From positions 1 to 61,636 of the IMG/VR virus record IMGVR_UViG_3300042519_000334: DNA of 61,636 nucleotides; one strand, 5' to 3'. A model generated the notes under the pieces. That model was not told the origin of the DNA, did not search any database, and saw only the letters and a program-made list of their open reading frames with translations. Each line of letters opens with the position of its first letter. The stretch's first letter is position 1. Of the stretch, positions 17,901-26,533 are shown one piece after another. This DNA comes from a virus. The translations under genes and the position numbers were made by a program.

Positions 17901-20064
17901 TTGAAGCGATGGCTGGTACGAACAAGTGAATCTCGCTAATGCCACCTTCTTCTTTGACGTGCATACCTCTAGCAAGCACGTTGTCTCCAGATGCCTTCTT
18001 AAATGACTCAGCGTTAGTATGGGATACTACACGTACATCTCTACCAGACTTGGACAGTGAATCAATCACGTTCTGGATAGACTGAACGCCAGACAGAACG
18101 TCCTGCTTGGTTGTACCAGATAATGCGAAGAAGTCGTCTGCCTTTTCGTTTACGTAGTTAGACAGCCAGTCAATAGCATTGCCAGCAGTTGATTGGTTAA
18201 TCTTGAGGCTACGAACCTTAGGACCTAACTCCTGCTCAACTGCTTGCGTTACTTCTTGAGGTGTTTGAAGAACTCCACCTGCCTGAGTCGTTTGAGCGCC
18301 TGCTCCTTCGATAGGTTGGGCTTGCTGAGTGGCTTGCCCTGCTTGGATAGGACTTGATACTTGTTGTTGCGCTTGGCTATCATACTTCTGTTCGATTTTG
18401 GCTTTCTCTGCTAGAGCATTCTTAATGTCCGAAACTAACTGAGCCTTAGCCTCAGAGCTAGTGAGCTTACTGTAGTTCTTCATCCCATTAGAGATGGTCT
18501 GGTCAAGTTTTATTGTTTTCGTAAGGTCCTCTGCCGAGTAGTTAGAATAGAATGCCTCTGCATCCTGCTGCATTTTCTTTTCTTTTTTCCTAAACTCTTC
18601 CAGCCTCGGCTCTAGCAACTTCTTTTCTTCTACAGATACACTAGGGTCATTTTTGATATTTTGGATTTCTTGAATCTTATTACGAACCTCAACTCTGTCG
18701 CCAAATATTGGGGTACGAAGCATTGCAGATGGACCTTTGGTTGCTACATATTGAAGACCGCCGACTCCACCACCCATAGCCGCACCAACGAATACAGACT
18801 CAGCAATATTCATATAGTCAACCTTGTCTCCAGCAAGTACTTTCTGTAATACTTCTTGAGTTACACCAACAATACCTTCTTCAAGTCCCTCCTCTAAAGG
18901 CTGTCTAGCTATCTGTGGTAATTTACCGAACAGCATATCACCAAACTCTTTCTTTGGCATTTTAGCCACGTCTTCAGCTGTGCCAAAGATTGCACGAACT
19001 GCTTTAATATCAGATGCAAACAGTTTCTCAGTTGCATACTCAGCAAGACCTACTCCTGTAGCGTATATTACCTTCTCTATGTCATTATACCTGTCGTCAT
19101 TTACTACCTCGTTAAACGCGCTACCTGAAGAAATAACACCAAGTGCGGCGGGGCCAGCTATAACTCCAGCAGCTAGATTCATACTCTGGTCAAGCATATC
19201 CATACCAAGCAGAGTGAGGTCCCCCTCAAGAGCCATACCTAATGAGCCCTTCTCTATCTGTTCATCTGTGTATCCAAGATTAAATCTAGATGCATACGTT
19301 TGTATCGATACAAGTTTAGCTGCATCTGTACTTGCTCTCTGAAAAATGTTTCCTTCCAAGAACTTATCTGCATCAGCGCCGACTAAGTAGTATGGAACTC
19401 TAGCTGCCATATCTACAAATCCAGTAACTCCCGAAATAAGAGAGTTGAATCCTCTACTTAGGAAACTACTTTCTTCAGCGATTTTCTTCTGCTCTTTAGC
19501 AAACAGTTCGATTTGAGACTTCATATCTGCATCTATAGAAGACACAGCAGCTGGGTTTATTGAACCGTTTTCATTGAATAGAGACGTGGGAGCGAGATTA
19601 TCCTCATCCAACTCCTTATATGCTACGTATGTTTTTTCAAGCTCTGGACGTATCTTTTCAAAGTCTTCAGCTGTTTTGACTGATGACAACTTCATTGCCA
19701 ATTCAGTACCAGCTTCTGCTCTTTGAGTTGTAAGCCAGTCTCGTCTTACGTTTTTAGTTTCCTCCTTTGGGTCTTGAGCTCCCTGAAAACCAACACCTTG
19801 AGCCTGACGGAATCCAGTAGGGCCCCAAGTTACTTGCTGACCAAGTTGATTAGTTTTCTGAGAATCCGAAGAAGAAGGCCCTTGAGCCTGCGTGGATTGT
19901 GATTCCGAACCGGAAGGTCTTTTTTTTTTACTGCCGTAGAAGTTAGCCGCTAACGCAATATCGTCGTCGGCGTAACCATTCTTTTTCATTGCGGCAGAGA
20001 CCTCGTCAATTGACTTCCCACTGGCGTAGGCCTTCTCAAGAATTGCCTTAAGTTCTTCGTTCAT
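11971..20064 (-). CDS. giant internal virion / ejection polyprotein (large polyvalent protein)
   Basis: 2,697 aa, the largest gene (13% of the genome). The N-terminus is a small helical domain (AILEKAYASGKSIDEVSAA) and a Ser/Gln linker. Residues about 200-440 hold several hydrophobic, glycine-rich helices that could insert in a membrane. About residue 724, VYHEAVHEVAP gives a HExxH zincin-like motif. Later come long helical and coiled regions (about 1750-1900) and a segment ALLKLLATRANPLFIVRNLP resembling C-terminal parts of phage large polyvalent proteins. By position behind the tail genes it is probably packaged and ejected, providing a transperiplasmic channel and perhaps proteolysis. A -7 box lies 22 nt upstream. 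Confidence 0.75.
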   Translation of the reverse strand: MNEELKAILEKAYASGKSIDEVSAAMKKNGYADDDIALAANFYGSKKKRPSGSESQSTQAQGPSSSDSQKTNQLGQQVTWGPTGFRQAQGVGFQGAQDPKEETKNVRRDWLTTQRAEAGTELAMKLSSVKTAEDFEKIRPELEKTYVAYKELDEDNLAPTSLFNENGSINPAAVSSIDADMKSQIELFAKEQKKIAEESSFLSRGFNSLISGVTGFVDMAARVPYYLVGADADKFLEGNIFQRASTDAAKLVSIQTYASRFNLGYTDEQIEKGSLGMALEGDLTLLGMDMLDQSMNLAAGVIAGPAALGVISSGSAFNEVVNDDRYNDIEKVIYATGVGLAEYATEKLFASDIKAVRAIFGTAEDVAKMPKKEFGDMLFGKLPQIARQPLEEGLEEGIVGVTQEVLQKVLAGDKVDYMNIAESVFVGAAMGGGVGGLQYVATKGPSAMLRTPIFGDRVEVRNKIQEIQNIKNDPSVSVEEKKLLEPRLEEFRKKEKKMQQDAEAFYSNYSAEDLTKTIKLDQTISNGMKNYSKLTSSEAKAQLVSDIKNALAEKAKIEQKYDSQAQQQVSSPIQAGQATQQAQPIEGAGAQTTQAGGVLQTPQEVTQAVEQELGPKVRSLKINQSTAGNAIDWLSNYVNEKADDFFALSGTTKQDVLSGVQSIQNVIDSLSKSGRDVRVVSHTNAESFKKASGDNVLARGMHVKEEGGISEIHLFVPAIASNTVYHEAVHEVAPDILGVEGTKKLAKTLRSAILKDKALTQYMGNFIEKYQAMGASEAELDDEFVTELSSLIASNQIDIEVKRSLATKFLEIINKFLGTKFNVAPTSAQLIDAMRSISNSLGGGVAVNVEDLELGSVIARGVYDGGPTNKKQQFTPVDISFNDEMPKNVEVVDVKDKLSMDSVLERSGGAFVIINSDGTAIRHAADGQDVYGGFGYSFIKQNIDDKIGFAASADNKVTELGDLIKRVAEERDASNPEHVGKPVSVFVMIQSPGAAFGNAYGAKFFADGISKAIESGDISQSEFKSSLNDFVEKEVAKLEKNIASKEGKSDYEKNKAIRQATIKKIRMLSEAVQSSDFTTKEGHDALQRLVSSNDKMDFKTRRDFLENFIPGVQAVSGPGAAARNALLRAGFNNKAFFSEYLDKNIVDNLKGDGDSGYSLSGFFVNDPYMGAQEYLSKSKDGKFVHPQFNSKFHGEDPFLLDGKYYVDKIFSEQQFVSASGSPTSVATSVAGSMYVSSAKSKKSTRTKEEQAQAITEVRRKAKVANSLRAFSISAAPYVETKITNVDEAKAAFKSDEAYVALKKEQTRIVDAFDPNLAETIKQYDNIGGYRNFETGRVTVETSSRIEASISMDDAELIAALNGALAKEIQNSALISRVDEKGTGLLTEINLETKAQKSLLDKIDEMGLNAGFSYTIESGKNRISFAWNTQIESWGLSLDEYLENISKFFNFVKENNLTKDAELTTQQADVRFIQESDYGRIIGEARNSQRYKGKSWENLHRLLSEAEEKISNKAKLKEKYQLVDKSNLNSFNAFNAIYNSLQNEPKKNMRFLLEYTDVVKNDSDASSGRYLKFKGGDADKEIARTFEVRFADHTKKKGSEDAKLFTDDGYKVDRVHKIHYLNAWSPETFKKVVETLRNFGFTITPEAMQKGMSRLQAGGNEYDYLKSVSDYTNGRLVPRISEDEFVNLMSQLGVSDYSAREVYNDFLDGSMGPKRVAAANIDNIYKQFEDRVYEEPWYKSVFNVRKLRNALFDRQSNIKRELLNARVDGAYDFLVNKAGASARAKYSVNKADRKIFGGLSEDAVKALNKIVFLRRVIEVDQSFDDRRASITEQLAQAKVDMDYASSRVASLASNVNVEKKNKLKAELEKATAEFERLQGLLAETNRPRHTQDRKNNSYIDKEGAIAELSRLSREVANFEELNKRADAYFAEFRSILDDVYKNGLITKELYDKIKDFDYSPRVFLNHAFDFGDNDVSVRDYGLSGDQVKAIREGSADDTIMDSRFLLAAYAASASSRILKNRANKALFKAALDNTNREWVKPQDPSGDASTGFETVYFYENGAQSKFQLRTDLKREWDGANRLLEFGPKTTKAISYITGSALLKLLATRANPLFIVRNLPRDFGHILFFTDVYDNQNIYFGSYNLMRDFLKGVKSFKADDKYFQEYMEMGGGMDFLSTDGRPGSLRADKGKLDKFVDRLSSIGEISEVGFRVAVYKKFRDDAAAEFESKYGQEPTGDDLELIKAKAVNKARSIIDFAQGGNLTKGLEVFKPYINSAFQGFRVSADYIRANPKKFASKFLQAQAGMMILAMVNALVGDDDMDEIPDEVKLRYFIIMLPTKYTDEKGKERRAYIKIAKPQQMVPFFALMDIMNGYALASITGNDKYSPSDDLLGYALNSVKSAMPTGASLSEITSSVPSISMALTYLTNYDLFRDRAVTMDFNEILPMDEGINDPNVERFYKVIGKVTGELQELTTGEKSGVSPARLKASVEKVITSPSSSLVVGATYGLLDIITSVVPLDNDMSAAESKSAASKVVAALGKNGMSVSKSLWGETNPDWKVYNQKEDLMRIDQESGSKRMKIRDSAQELGLDYIKAETEADKKAILNKAKLQVEEVKKSNVVDAMYYRDSFLTAAKKRSASQNTNEIIYSKDEEARAKKVYLLYGDMSDDELLDLRKQIYQESGYSFSAKFKYEYDRLRKK

Positions 20065-20086
20065 AGCATTGTATATCTGCGATATG

Positions 20087-20094
20087 CAAATATA
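20087..20094 (-). promoter_or_regulatory. late promoter -7 box upstream of the giant ejection protein
   Basis: TATATTTG on the minus strand, 22 nt before the start codon at 20064, followed by GCATATC. No clear -33 box. It overlaps the end of the intergenic gap behind the upstream gene. Confidence 0.55.
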
Positions 20095-20099
20095 CTAAA

Positions 20100-21455
20100 C
20101 TATTCCACGCCGAGGTCGCCCTTCAGGCCAGACGAGTTTGGAACTGCAATGTTAGAAGCAATAGACCTCATATTGTCATACATACCTCTAGATATCAACT
20201 CAGACTCAATCCCACGCCTTTGCTCACCATTTATCGTTCCAGTATATGACTCCTTCTTTGTTTCGGCCATATCTAATGGTCCAGTCGCTTTTATGATTTT
20301 GTAACTAACTATTGTTCCATTGGGCGCAATAGATAAATCAGTTAAATACAAATCGTCTTCTCCTGTTATTTTTATAGGATTATTAGATAAAGCGAAGGTC
20401 GCAGCCTTTCTCTGCTTGCCAGTTATCTTGTCGGTAACTGTCTCAATCTTTGACGTTCTAATTACCCCAGCAACCTCGAGCTCTGCTTTTGTAGGCTTGG
20501 ATTTTCCGCCACCGCCGCCGCCGCCTCCAGTGACCTGAGCAGATGGACGCTGAGACTTAATGGCCTCTGAGTATGTTTTCTCAAAATCCTGAAGTGCGGC
20601 CTCCATAAATGCGGGCTCTTCTTTCATTCTGCGCTCGATTTCGGCAGCATCAGCGAATCCCAATCTATTCTTGTCAAGGTTGTTAGTTTGTGCATACCAA
20701 CGAGTAGCAATCATACGCTTGATTTCTGGGTCGGACTCATAGCGCATTTTGAGTTGTGCTACGCCCTTCTCTACGGCAACATTCTCGTTATATGTAGTGC
20801 CATTGGCACCATCAATACGGACACCAGCTAACGTGTAGATATTCTTGGCGTCTTGCTGTGCTACTGCTACTGGGTCGACAAACTTGATGTTCGGGTCAAC
20901 TTTGTCTAGGGAGAACGAGTTGTATGGGTTCTGCTCTTGCTTAAAATAAACTGATTGAGACAATGGAACCATAGCCCCGTCTGGCTCCTTAACCATAACG
21001 ATACCGTTCTCAATCTTAGTCTCCATACGTCCGCTAGTAAATTCAGAATACTTCTGCTTAGCAATATCTGGTGTATCTAAGTATCCCACACCCTTAGATG
21101 CGTTCATTCTGTTAATCTCATCTGTGGCAGTTGCTGACACACTAAGACCTATTCCTAAGGCTTGATTAAACTGAGCTCTGGTTGCCTCCATCTTGGCCTT
21201 AGCTTCCTGAGAGCCACTCGTCTCAAATTCAATGGCAGACTCCTTCCAAGCGTTGTACGATGCTTGTGTAGCATCCTTGTACTTACCAGCAAGCTTGTAT
21301 TGGTTCTCGACGAACTGTTTGTCAATACCCATAGCCTCCGTCAACTTCTGCCGCTTCTCTGCCTCCTGCTTACGCTTCTCGGCAGCTTGGGCTTCCATTG
21401 CGGCTCCTTGAGCCGCCCATTCGGGTACTTTGAATACTGTAGTGCTTAGAGCCAT
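20100..21455 (-). CDS. putative internal virion protein, 451 aa
   Basis: Unrecognised protein. The N-terminal 100 residues are Ala/Glu/Lys-rich and helical (EAQAAEKRKQEAEKRQKL), the middle is mixed, and a run of eight or nine glycines (about residue 310) forms a flexible linker to a beta-rich C-terminal domain. It lies between a glycine/alanine-rich membrane-active protein and the giant ejection protein, the position of internal core/ejection proteins in podoviruses. It shares its boundary base with the upstream gene. Role inferred from context only. Confidence 0.6.
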   Translation of the reverse strand: MALSTTVFKVPEWAAQGAAMEAQAAEKRKQEAEKRQKLTEAMGIDKQFVENQYKLAGKYKDATQASYNAWKESAIEFETSGSQEAKAKMEATRAQFNQALGIGLSVSATATDEINRMNASKGVGYLDTPDIAKQKYSEFTSGRMETKIENGIVMVKEPDGAMVPLSQSVYFKQEQNPYNSFSLDKVDPNIKFVDPVAVAQQDAKNIYTLAGVRIDGANGTTYNENVAVEKGVAQLKMRYESDPEIKRMIATRWYAQTNNLDKNRLGFADAAEIERRMKEEPAFMEAALQDFEKTYSEAIKSQRPSAQVTGGGGGGGGKSKPTKAELEVAGVIRTSKIETVTDKITGKQRKAATFALSNNPIKITGEDDLYLTDLSIAPNGTIVSYKIIKATGPLDMAETKKESYTGTINGEQRRGIESELISRGMYDNMRSIASNIAVPNSSGLKGDLGVE

Positions 21456-22273
21456 TACTTCTCGAACTTCTTAATTAAACTCTTCACGTATGCGTGAAGT
21501 TTCTCTTTATCTCCTGCGCTTGTAAACTTCTTGATGTTAGACATCTGAGTAGGGTTGAAGATGTATTCTCCACCAGTCATCTCGCCAATCTTGGCTCCGT
21601 CCTTCATAATATCGATAGGATTCTCTTTGTGAGAGAACTTACCCGGGGTCTTCTCAATCTTTCCGCCTTTAGCATTGATAGGGGTTGAAGGGGTTGGAGT
21701 GGTTTTGTCACCACCTAATTTAGCACCAGCTAATGACATACCAGCACTACCTAGCGCACTAATGCCTCCAGCGATGTTTTGCACAGCCGCCTCCTTAGCA
21801 GCTTGAGCGAAGCCAAGCTCCTGCTGGTATCTTCCCTCTTTGCGACCCATAGTTGCTTCCTGAGCGCCAGCAAGCTGAGATAGCGCTGCGGTTTGACGCT
21901 GCTGTTGCATATCAGCCATACTCTGCTGCTGTTGAGCCGCACCCTCAGTAAGGGCTCCGAGACCGCCAAGCAGTGCACGCCCACCTGCCGCGCCAAGAGC
22001 TTGAGTTCCACCAGCTAGAGCACGATTCACGTTCTCCATCTGACGGTTCATAATGTTTTGGTCGTAAGACTCTTTGTAAGCCTTAAAGTATTCAGATGGA
22101 GTGTCGAGTGATGGTGCCGACGCTTTAACTCGCTCTAGCTCTTTATTGGCCTTTTTGTTTGCGGCAATACCGTAAATCATTTGGCCAATACCAGCAGCAC
22201 CCTGAAGGGCTGCCCCAGCGATGGCGGCTCCACCGACTGCGTAAATCTTCTTATTTGACTTCTTGGACTTCAT
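21455..22273 (-). CDS. putative internal/ejection protein with hydrophobic helices, 272 aa
   Basis: Basic N-terminus (MKSKKSNKKIYAVGG), then an Ala/Gly-rich hydrophobic stretch (about 12-40), a long Gln-rich coiled region (AAQQQQSMADMQQQRQTAAL), another hydrophobic AG-rich segment, and a Lys-rich C-terminal domain containing GGEYIFNPTQMSNI. Such amphipathic proteins next to tail genes are often internal proteins that enter the host membrane during DNA delivery. The -7 box TATCTTTG ends 4 nt before the ATG, so the mRNA is predicted to be leaderless. Confidence 0.6.
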   Translation of the reverse strand: MKSKKSNKKIYAVGGAAIAGAALQGAAGIGQMIYGIAANKKANKELERVKASAPSLDTPSEYFKAYKESYDQNIMNRQMENVNRALAGGTQALGAAGGRALLGGLGALTEGAAQQQQSMADMQQQRQTAALSQLAGAQEATMGRKEGRYQQELGFAQAAKEAAVQNIAGGISALGSAGMSLAGAKLGGDKTTPTPSTPINAKGGKIEKTPGKFSHKENPIDIMKDGAKIGEMTGGEYIFNPTQMSNIKKFTSAGDKEKLHAYVKSLIKKFEK

Positions 22274-22277
22274 AATA

Positions 22278-22285
22278 CAAAGATA
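22278..22285 (-). promoter_or_regulatory. late promoter -7 box (leaderless type)
   Basis: TATCTTTG on the minus strand, then TATT and the ATG at 22273: four bases between box and start codon, the same spacing as at 33669, 43441 and 52017. Confidence 0.55.
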
Positions 22286-22289
22286 CCTA

Positions 22290-25200
22290 TTAGTTAACTA
22301 ATTCGTTGTGAAGCATCGAGCGGTTGAATACCGCGTTGAATGCGTAAGTTTCGACTGCCGAAGACAGTCCATTTGTGAATGTGAACACCGCGTAAGGGCC
22401 ACGCATCTTATCTCCATCAACAGCGGAGTTGGACGTTACGGCAATTATTTGACCCACCGACACAGTACTAGTACCTAAAACAGTCATCGTGTTTCTAGAT
22501 GTTACTTGTGATATAGTTAAGTCAGTGTTTGCAAAAACTCCACCAGAAACAACTTTGACAGCTCCATTCAGAGGGAACGGTAGATTGGCGATGTTATTCT
22601 GCATAGTGAACGTGAATCCACCAGTGATTGCATTAACTGCCGTTACAACCCCGAGAGGGACTATGTTCGAAGTAGATGATGTAGCAGTTGGGATAGATGA
22701 ATAGTACATACCCTCACGCTTGTCCATACTAGATATAGTAACAGTTGATTGGTCTCTTGTCTCAACAGAGAACGACCAAGGCTGATTGCCCTCTACACTA
22801 ACTGCTTCGAAAGTCTTAACCATAGAGTTGTTCTGTGCTGATACAACCTTCAACATACTGGCAGTGAATACTCCGTAGAACGTGTTTCTAGTTGACGCAT
22901 CAGTGTGCTCCCAAGCCGCTCCATTCTTGAAGGTAATCATTACGTTGTCAACGTAAACTCCAGACTCAGGCGTGAATGAGTATCTAGTTCTCCATACTCC
23001 GGACTTAGTATCGAATGCGATTGTTTCATCGGTGTATGAACCACCACCAAGTCTTTTCTGGAATGATAGGATGTATTCGGAACGCTCTGGGTCAAATACA
23101 GCAACAAACTTAAAGTTTGAATCACCGAGCTTAACAGCACTTCCAAATTTACCCTGAATGTATGTGTCAACACCCTCTTCGCTAATCGGAGTGATTCCGT
23201 CGGGACCGAGTCTAATCACTTTACCAGTGTTAGCATCGGCGAAGTAAACTCTACCAAAGTTGTTTACTACAGACTCTGGGTGCTTCCCAACTCCATAATC
23301 TCCAGCGTAGAAGCTTTGGCTTCCGATGAAGTTGGTTGATACGGTAACTCCTGCACCTCCACTGATGTACTCGATGAGGTTTCTGTTGATTGGTGCAACT
23401 GAACACTTACGTTCCTGAAGAATAGTAATTGAGTCTCCTCCATCTACGATGTACTGAATAGCCCCGTATACTGGTGAGAAGTCAACAAAGTTTGCCTGAC
23501 TAAGATTGAATGATGATAGTGACAACACCTGCGAGTCAAGAACGTAAGGTTCTGAGTACGTAATAGTTGCCTTCCTATATACCTGTCCAGCAGTTGGGGC
23601 AGGTGCATTCGGTCGACCTACACTGGTGAACTTAGAGTCAGCGTAATCCGTGATTGAGTTATCCTCCACGAACGTATCCTCGAAAACGGTTGTAATCAGA
23701 GGAGTAGATGAGTAGTTGGTTACTACATTCATCTTACGCAATCGGTAGTATGCATCACCGTTAAACGTCTCAATTACAGCGTCAGATAGATTCGTAATGT
23801 TGGCGAGCGAATAGCTTCCGTTAGGTGGAACCTCAACGCCAATAAGCCCTACCCTGTTAGCGTCCGTAACTGAGAATATAGTACTAGTACCAGAACGCTT
23901 AACGGTAGACACTCTAACCTCGTATGAGGTTGGTATACCTAGAATTGTTGTGCTAATAACTAGTGCATCACCAGCCTTGATGTCAAGATTGGTTGTGGCA
24001 AATCCGTTGGATACAGAAATGTTAGAAGGTCCAGAGGTCCACGTGTAAGAGTAGTCTCTCTCTCCCTTGTGTCTGTATGTTCCGGAAGCATTAACCACAT
24101 CATAAACCTCAGAAATCTCTCTGTAGATGTTTACATCAGTCTGCTTGATTGGTCTGTAGATTTCAATCTCAGTGTTCTTATTCCAAAGGTCGGTGTCAGC
24201 GATTACCTCTGTCTTAGTAAATCCAGATGCGTCAGGGTTCTCTCTAAGCTTCAGGAACCATCCGATTCTTCTGTCGGCTGGAGTAATTGATGAAGACACT
24301 GGAGAATCAGTTGCATCGAAGTACTCATATCCAAGCACATCAAAAGTATAATCGATATACACTGGGTCTCCGTTGGGTAGAGTTCCGTTCTCGTATTTGA
24401 CTAGACGAACTTTATCCCCCTCGGCGAACACATACTCAACCTTAGCATTCTTAGCGTCAATGTATGAGTAAGTCTTACCCTCAAGGGTACTCATAGACAC
24501 GTATATAGTGTCATCTTTATCGTTGGCAAACGCCTCACCTACGGTGTACTGAAGTGAGTAGTTGTACGAAGTAAACGGAGAGTATACAAGTTGCCACTTA
24601 GAGGCCCACGATGGAGCGTTATGCTTTACTCTGAACTGAAACGAAGTAGGACCTCTTCCGTCGGTGTTTCTCTCTGAGTACCACGATACGTCCTTTGCAC
24701 CTATCTCGTTAACTGCTCCACTTCTGTTGAACTTGTCATAGTAAACCACACCGAACTTGTGAGTCTGACCAGACTTAAATGAACGATTAGATGCAGTATA
24801 GTTCTGTCTAGAGTTGTAGTTCTTGTACGTTCTAAAACCTATGAACTGAGTTGAGTATGAGTTGGCTAATAGAGTAGGATTCAGAGTGATAGACAGAAAC
24901 TCTGAAGAGTCCATAGGGGCCCCAGTAGATGAGTCGAATCCGCTAGTACTCTCGAGTGATACAGCCACAATCTTAACCAAGAACGAAATCTGAGTTGAGC
25001 CGTAGTTTACTGCATCGAGGGAGATGTTTACAGTGGCAGTTCCTTTGAAGTTGTGAGTCCACCCAGAAGGTTGAAGTGTAGCCTGAGCTTCGGTGATTGG
25101 GATAACATAGTTACCCGAGATGTTGCTGATGAATCTTGCGTAAACGTCTGGGCTACCGCTGGTAAGGCTATCGTACGCAGGCAGCGTGAACTGCTTGGAG

Positions 25201-26528
25201 ATATTCAGTGCAATCTCACCAAGAGTTAGGTCAGTAGTTGCCTCAGTGGCAGTAAAGTCGATGGCGCCAGAGCTTCCGGGAAGTATCGACACATTCGCAT
25301 ACACCTGAAAGTCTAGAATTACTTGGCTGTCGAACGAAGTGCTATCGATAGTGTCTCCAGCGACTAGGTTGAACTTAGAGGTTATTACACTTCCGGACGG
25401 GTTGTAGTACTTTATAGACCCGGTCGTGGGGTTTACACTGATGTACTTACTCTGACCTTCTGGATTGTTAATCTCAGTAATCGAGACATTAGTAGATACT
25501 CCGTTGTAGAACTCAGTATATCCACCGAACATCAATCTGTTACCGGAGATAGCCTGTGCGTTCGCCTTCTGAGGTACGTTGTCGTACATCTTGTTCTGCT
25601 CAATCGATGAGATGTATGAGCGAAGTTTACTGTTGGTGAACGTAATTACTGACGTAGTTGAAGCTCTGTTGTTTGCGATTTCATCTGCAACAAAGAACCC
25701 AAGAGTGTCAGCTGACTTTGCAAGCAGTCTAATCTTAGATACATCCGCACGGCTATGCTTAACTGTTACGTTGATTGCGTTGAACAAATCCTTAGCCGAT
25801 TCAGTGATGTAGCCATCCAGCAACTGATATACGTTCACTCCAATCTCGCTGTAAGGAGACAGGGCAGATACTTCACCGTCTTCGTAGACATATTGGTAAG
25901 CGAACTGGAAGTACTCGTCATAGACGAAGTTGTCTTGGTTAGCTACGTTGGTGAACGATAACGTCGGAGAGTCTAATGGGGGCTGCTTAGCGGTCGTGAT
26001 GCAGACAAGCTTCTCGTCATCCGTGTAGTTGTATCCTCCAGATAACTTGTATGGGTATCCAGTACCGAGCAGTGCCTTAGTTACATTTATCTTCTTAGGG
26101 TCTGTTACTCCGTCAGTGAAGTAAGCTAGTGTGTCTCCATTCTCCTTTACGATGAAGTCGAACTTAACGAAGCTAGAGGCAGTGAAACCGAGTACTGAAT
26201 CACGGTAAACAAGCTTGAGCTGGTTGGACTGAGTAGAGTAGTGATAGATGCTGTGGCTTCCGGCTGAATTGTAAACAGCGAATAGAATCTCACTCTTCTC
26301 TACGTTGAGGCCAGAACCTACCACGAGGTGAGTACCAGAGATTGGTAACTCTGAACCGCTAGCGAATGGAATCTGAGAATTGCCACGACTGTTCTTGAGA
26401 ACGTCAGCATTGCCCTCGTCGTTGTCGCCAACGTGTACGTTGATTGCATCAATCATCTCGACTGACTTCACAACCAAGAAGTCGTCGTCCTTGTTTAGGT
26501 AACGAGGGGTTAGCTTATCTATTGGCAT
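22290..26528 (-). CDS. large tail nozzle/hub protein (T7 gp12/muzzle-like), 1412 aa
   Basis: The N-terminus (MPIDKLTPRYLNKDDDFLVV) and repeated beta-strand blocks such as EILFAVYNSAGSHSIYHYS, FQFAYQYVYEDGEVSALSPY and RLMFGGYTEFYNG resemble the beta-propeller/nozzle proteins at the distal end of podovirus tails, in T7-like and crAss-like phages. Almost entirely beta and Ser/Thr/Asn-rich, without membrane segments. It sits directly after two connector-like genes, as expected for the nozzle. It would form the tail channel and carry fibres. The exact family is inferred. Confidence 0.65.
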   Translation of the reverse strand: MPIDKLTPRYLNKDDDFLVVKSVEMIDAINVHVGDNDEGNADVLKNSRGNSQIPFASGSELPISGTHLVVGSGLNVEKSEILFAVYNSAGSHSIYHYSTQSNQLKLVYRDSVLGFTASSFVKFDFIVKENGDTLAYFTDGVTDPKKINVTKALLGTGYPYKLSGGYNYTDDEKLVCITTAKQPPLDSPTLSFTNVANQDNFVYDEYFQFAYQYVYEDGEVSALSPYSEIGVNVYQLLDGYITESAKDLFNAINVTVKHSRADVSKIRLLAKSADTLGFFVADEIANNRASTTSVITFTNSKLRSYISSIEQNKMYDNVPQKANAQAISGNRLMFGGYTEFYNGVSTNVSITEINNPEGQSKYISVNPTTGSIKYYNPSGSVITSKFNLVAGDTIDSTSFDSQVILDFQVYANVSILPGSSGAIDFTATEATTDLTLGEIALNISKQFTLPAYDSLTSGSPDVYARFISNISGNYVIPITEAQATLQPSGWTHNFKGTATVNISLDAVNYGSTQISFLVKIVAVSLESTSGFDSSTGAPMDSSEFLSITLNPTLLANSYSTQFIGFRTYKNYNSRQNYTASNRSFKSGQTHKFGVVYYDKFNRSGAVNEIGAKDVSWYSERNTDGRGPTSFQFRVKHNAPSWASKWQLVYSPFTSYNYSLQYTVGEAFANDKDDTIYVSMSTLEGKTYSYIDAKNAKVEYVFAEGDKVRLVKYENGTLPNGDPVYIDYTFDVLGYEYFDATDSPVSSSITPADRRIGWFLKLRENPDASGFTKTEVIADTDLWNKNTEIEIYRPIKQTDVNIYREISEVYDVVNASGTYRHKGERDYSYTWTSGPSNISVSNGFATTNLDIKAGDALVISTTILGIPTSYEVRVSTVKRSGTSTIFSVTDANRVGLIGVEVPPNGSYSLANITNLSDAVIETFNGDAYYRLRKMNVVTNYSSTPLITTVFEDTFVEDNSITDYADSKFTSVGRPNAPAPTAGQVYRKATITYSEPYVLDSQVLSLSSFNLSQANFVDFSPVYGAIQYIVDGGDSITILQERKCSVAPINRNLIEYISGGAGVTVSTNFIGSQSFYAGDYGVGKHPESVVNNFGRVYFADANTGKVIRLGPDGITPISEEGVDTYIQGKFGSAVKLGDSNFKFVAVFDPERSEYILSFQKRLGGGSYTDETIAFDTKSGVWRTRYSFTPESGVYVDNVMITFKNGAAWEHTDASTRNTFYGVFTASMLKVVSAQNNSMVKTFEAVSVEGNQPWSFSVETRDQSTVTISSMDKREGMYYSSIPTATSSTSNIVPLGVVTAVNAITGGFTFTMQNNIANLPFPLNGAVKVVSGGVFANTDLTISQVTSRNTMTVLGTSTVSVGQIIAVTSNSAVDGDKMRGPYAVFTFTNGLSSAVETYAFNAVFNRSMLHNELVN

Positions 26529-26533
26529 CGGCC

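Noticed and set aside
12389-19342. Plus-strand ORFs across the 12-20 kb region
   Set aside because: All are out-of-frame shadows of the single 2,697-codon minus-strand gene.
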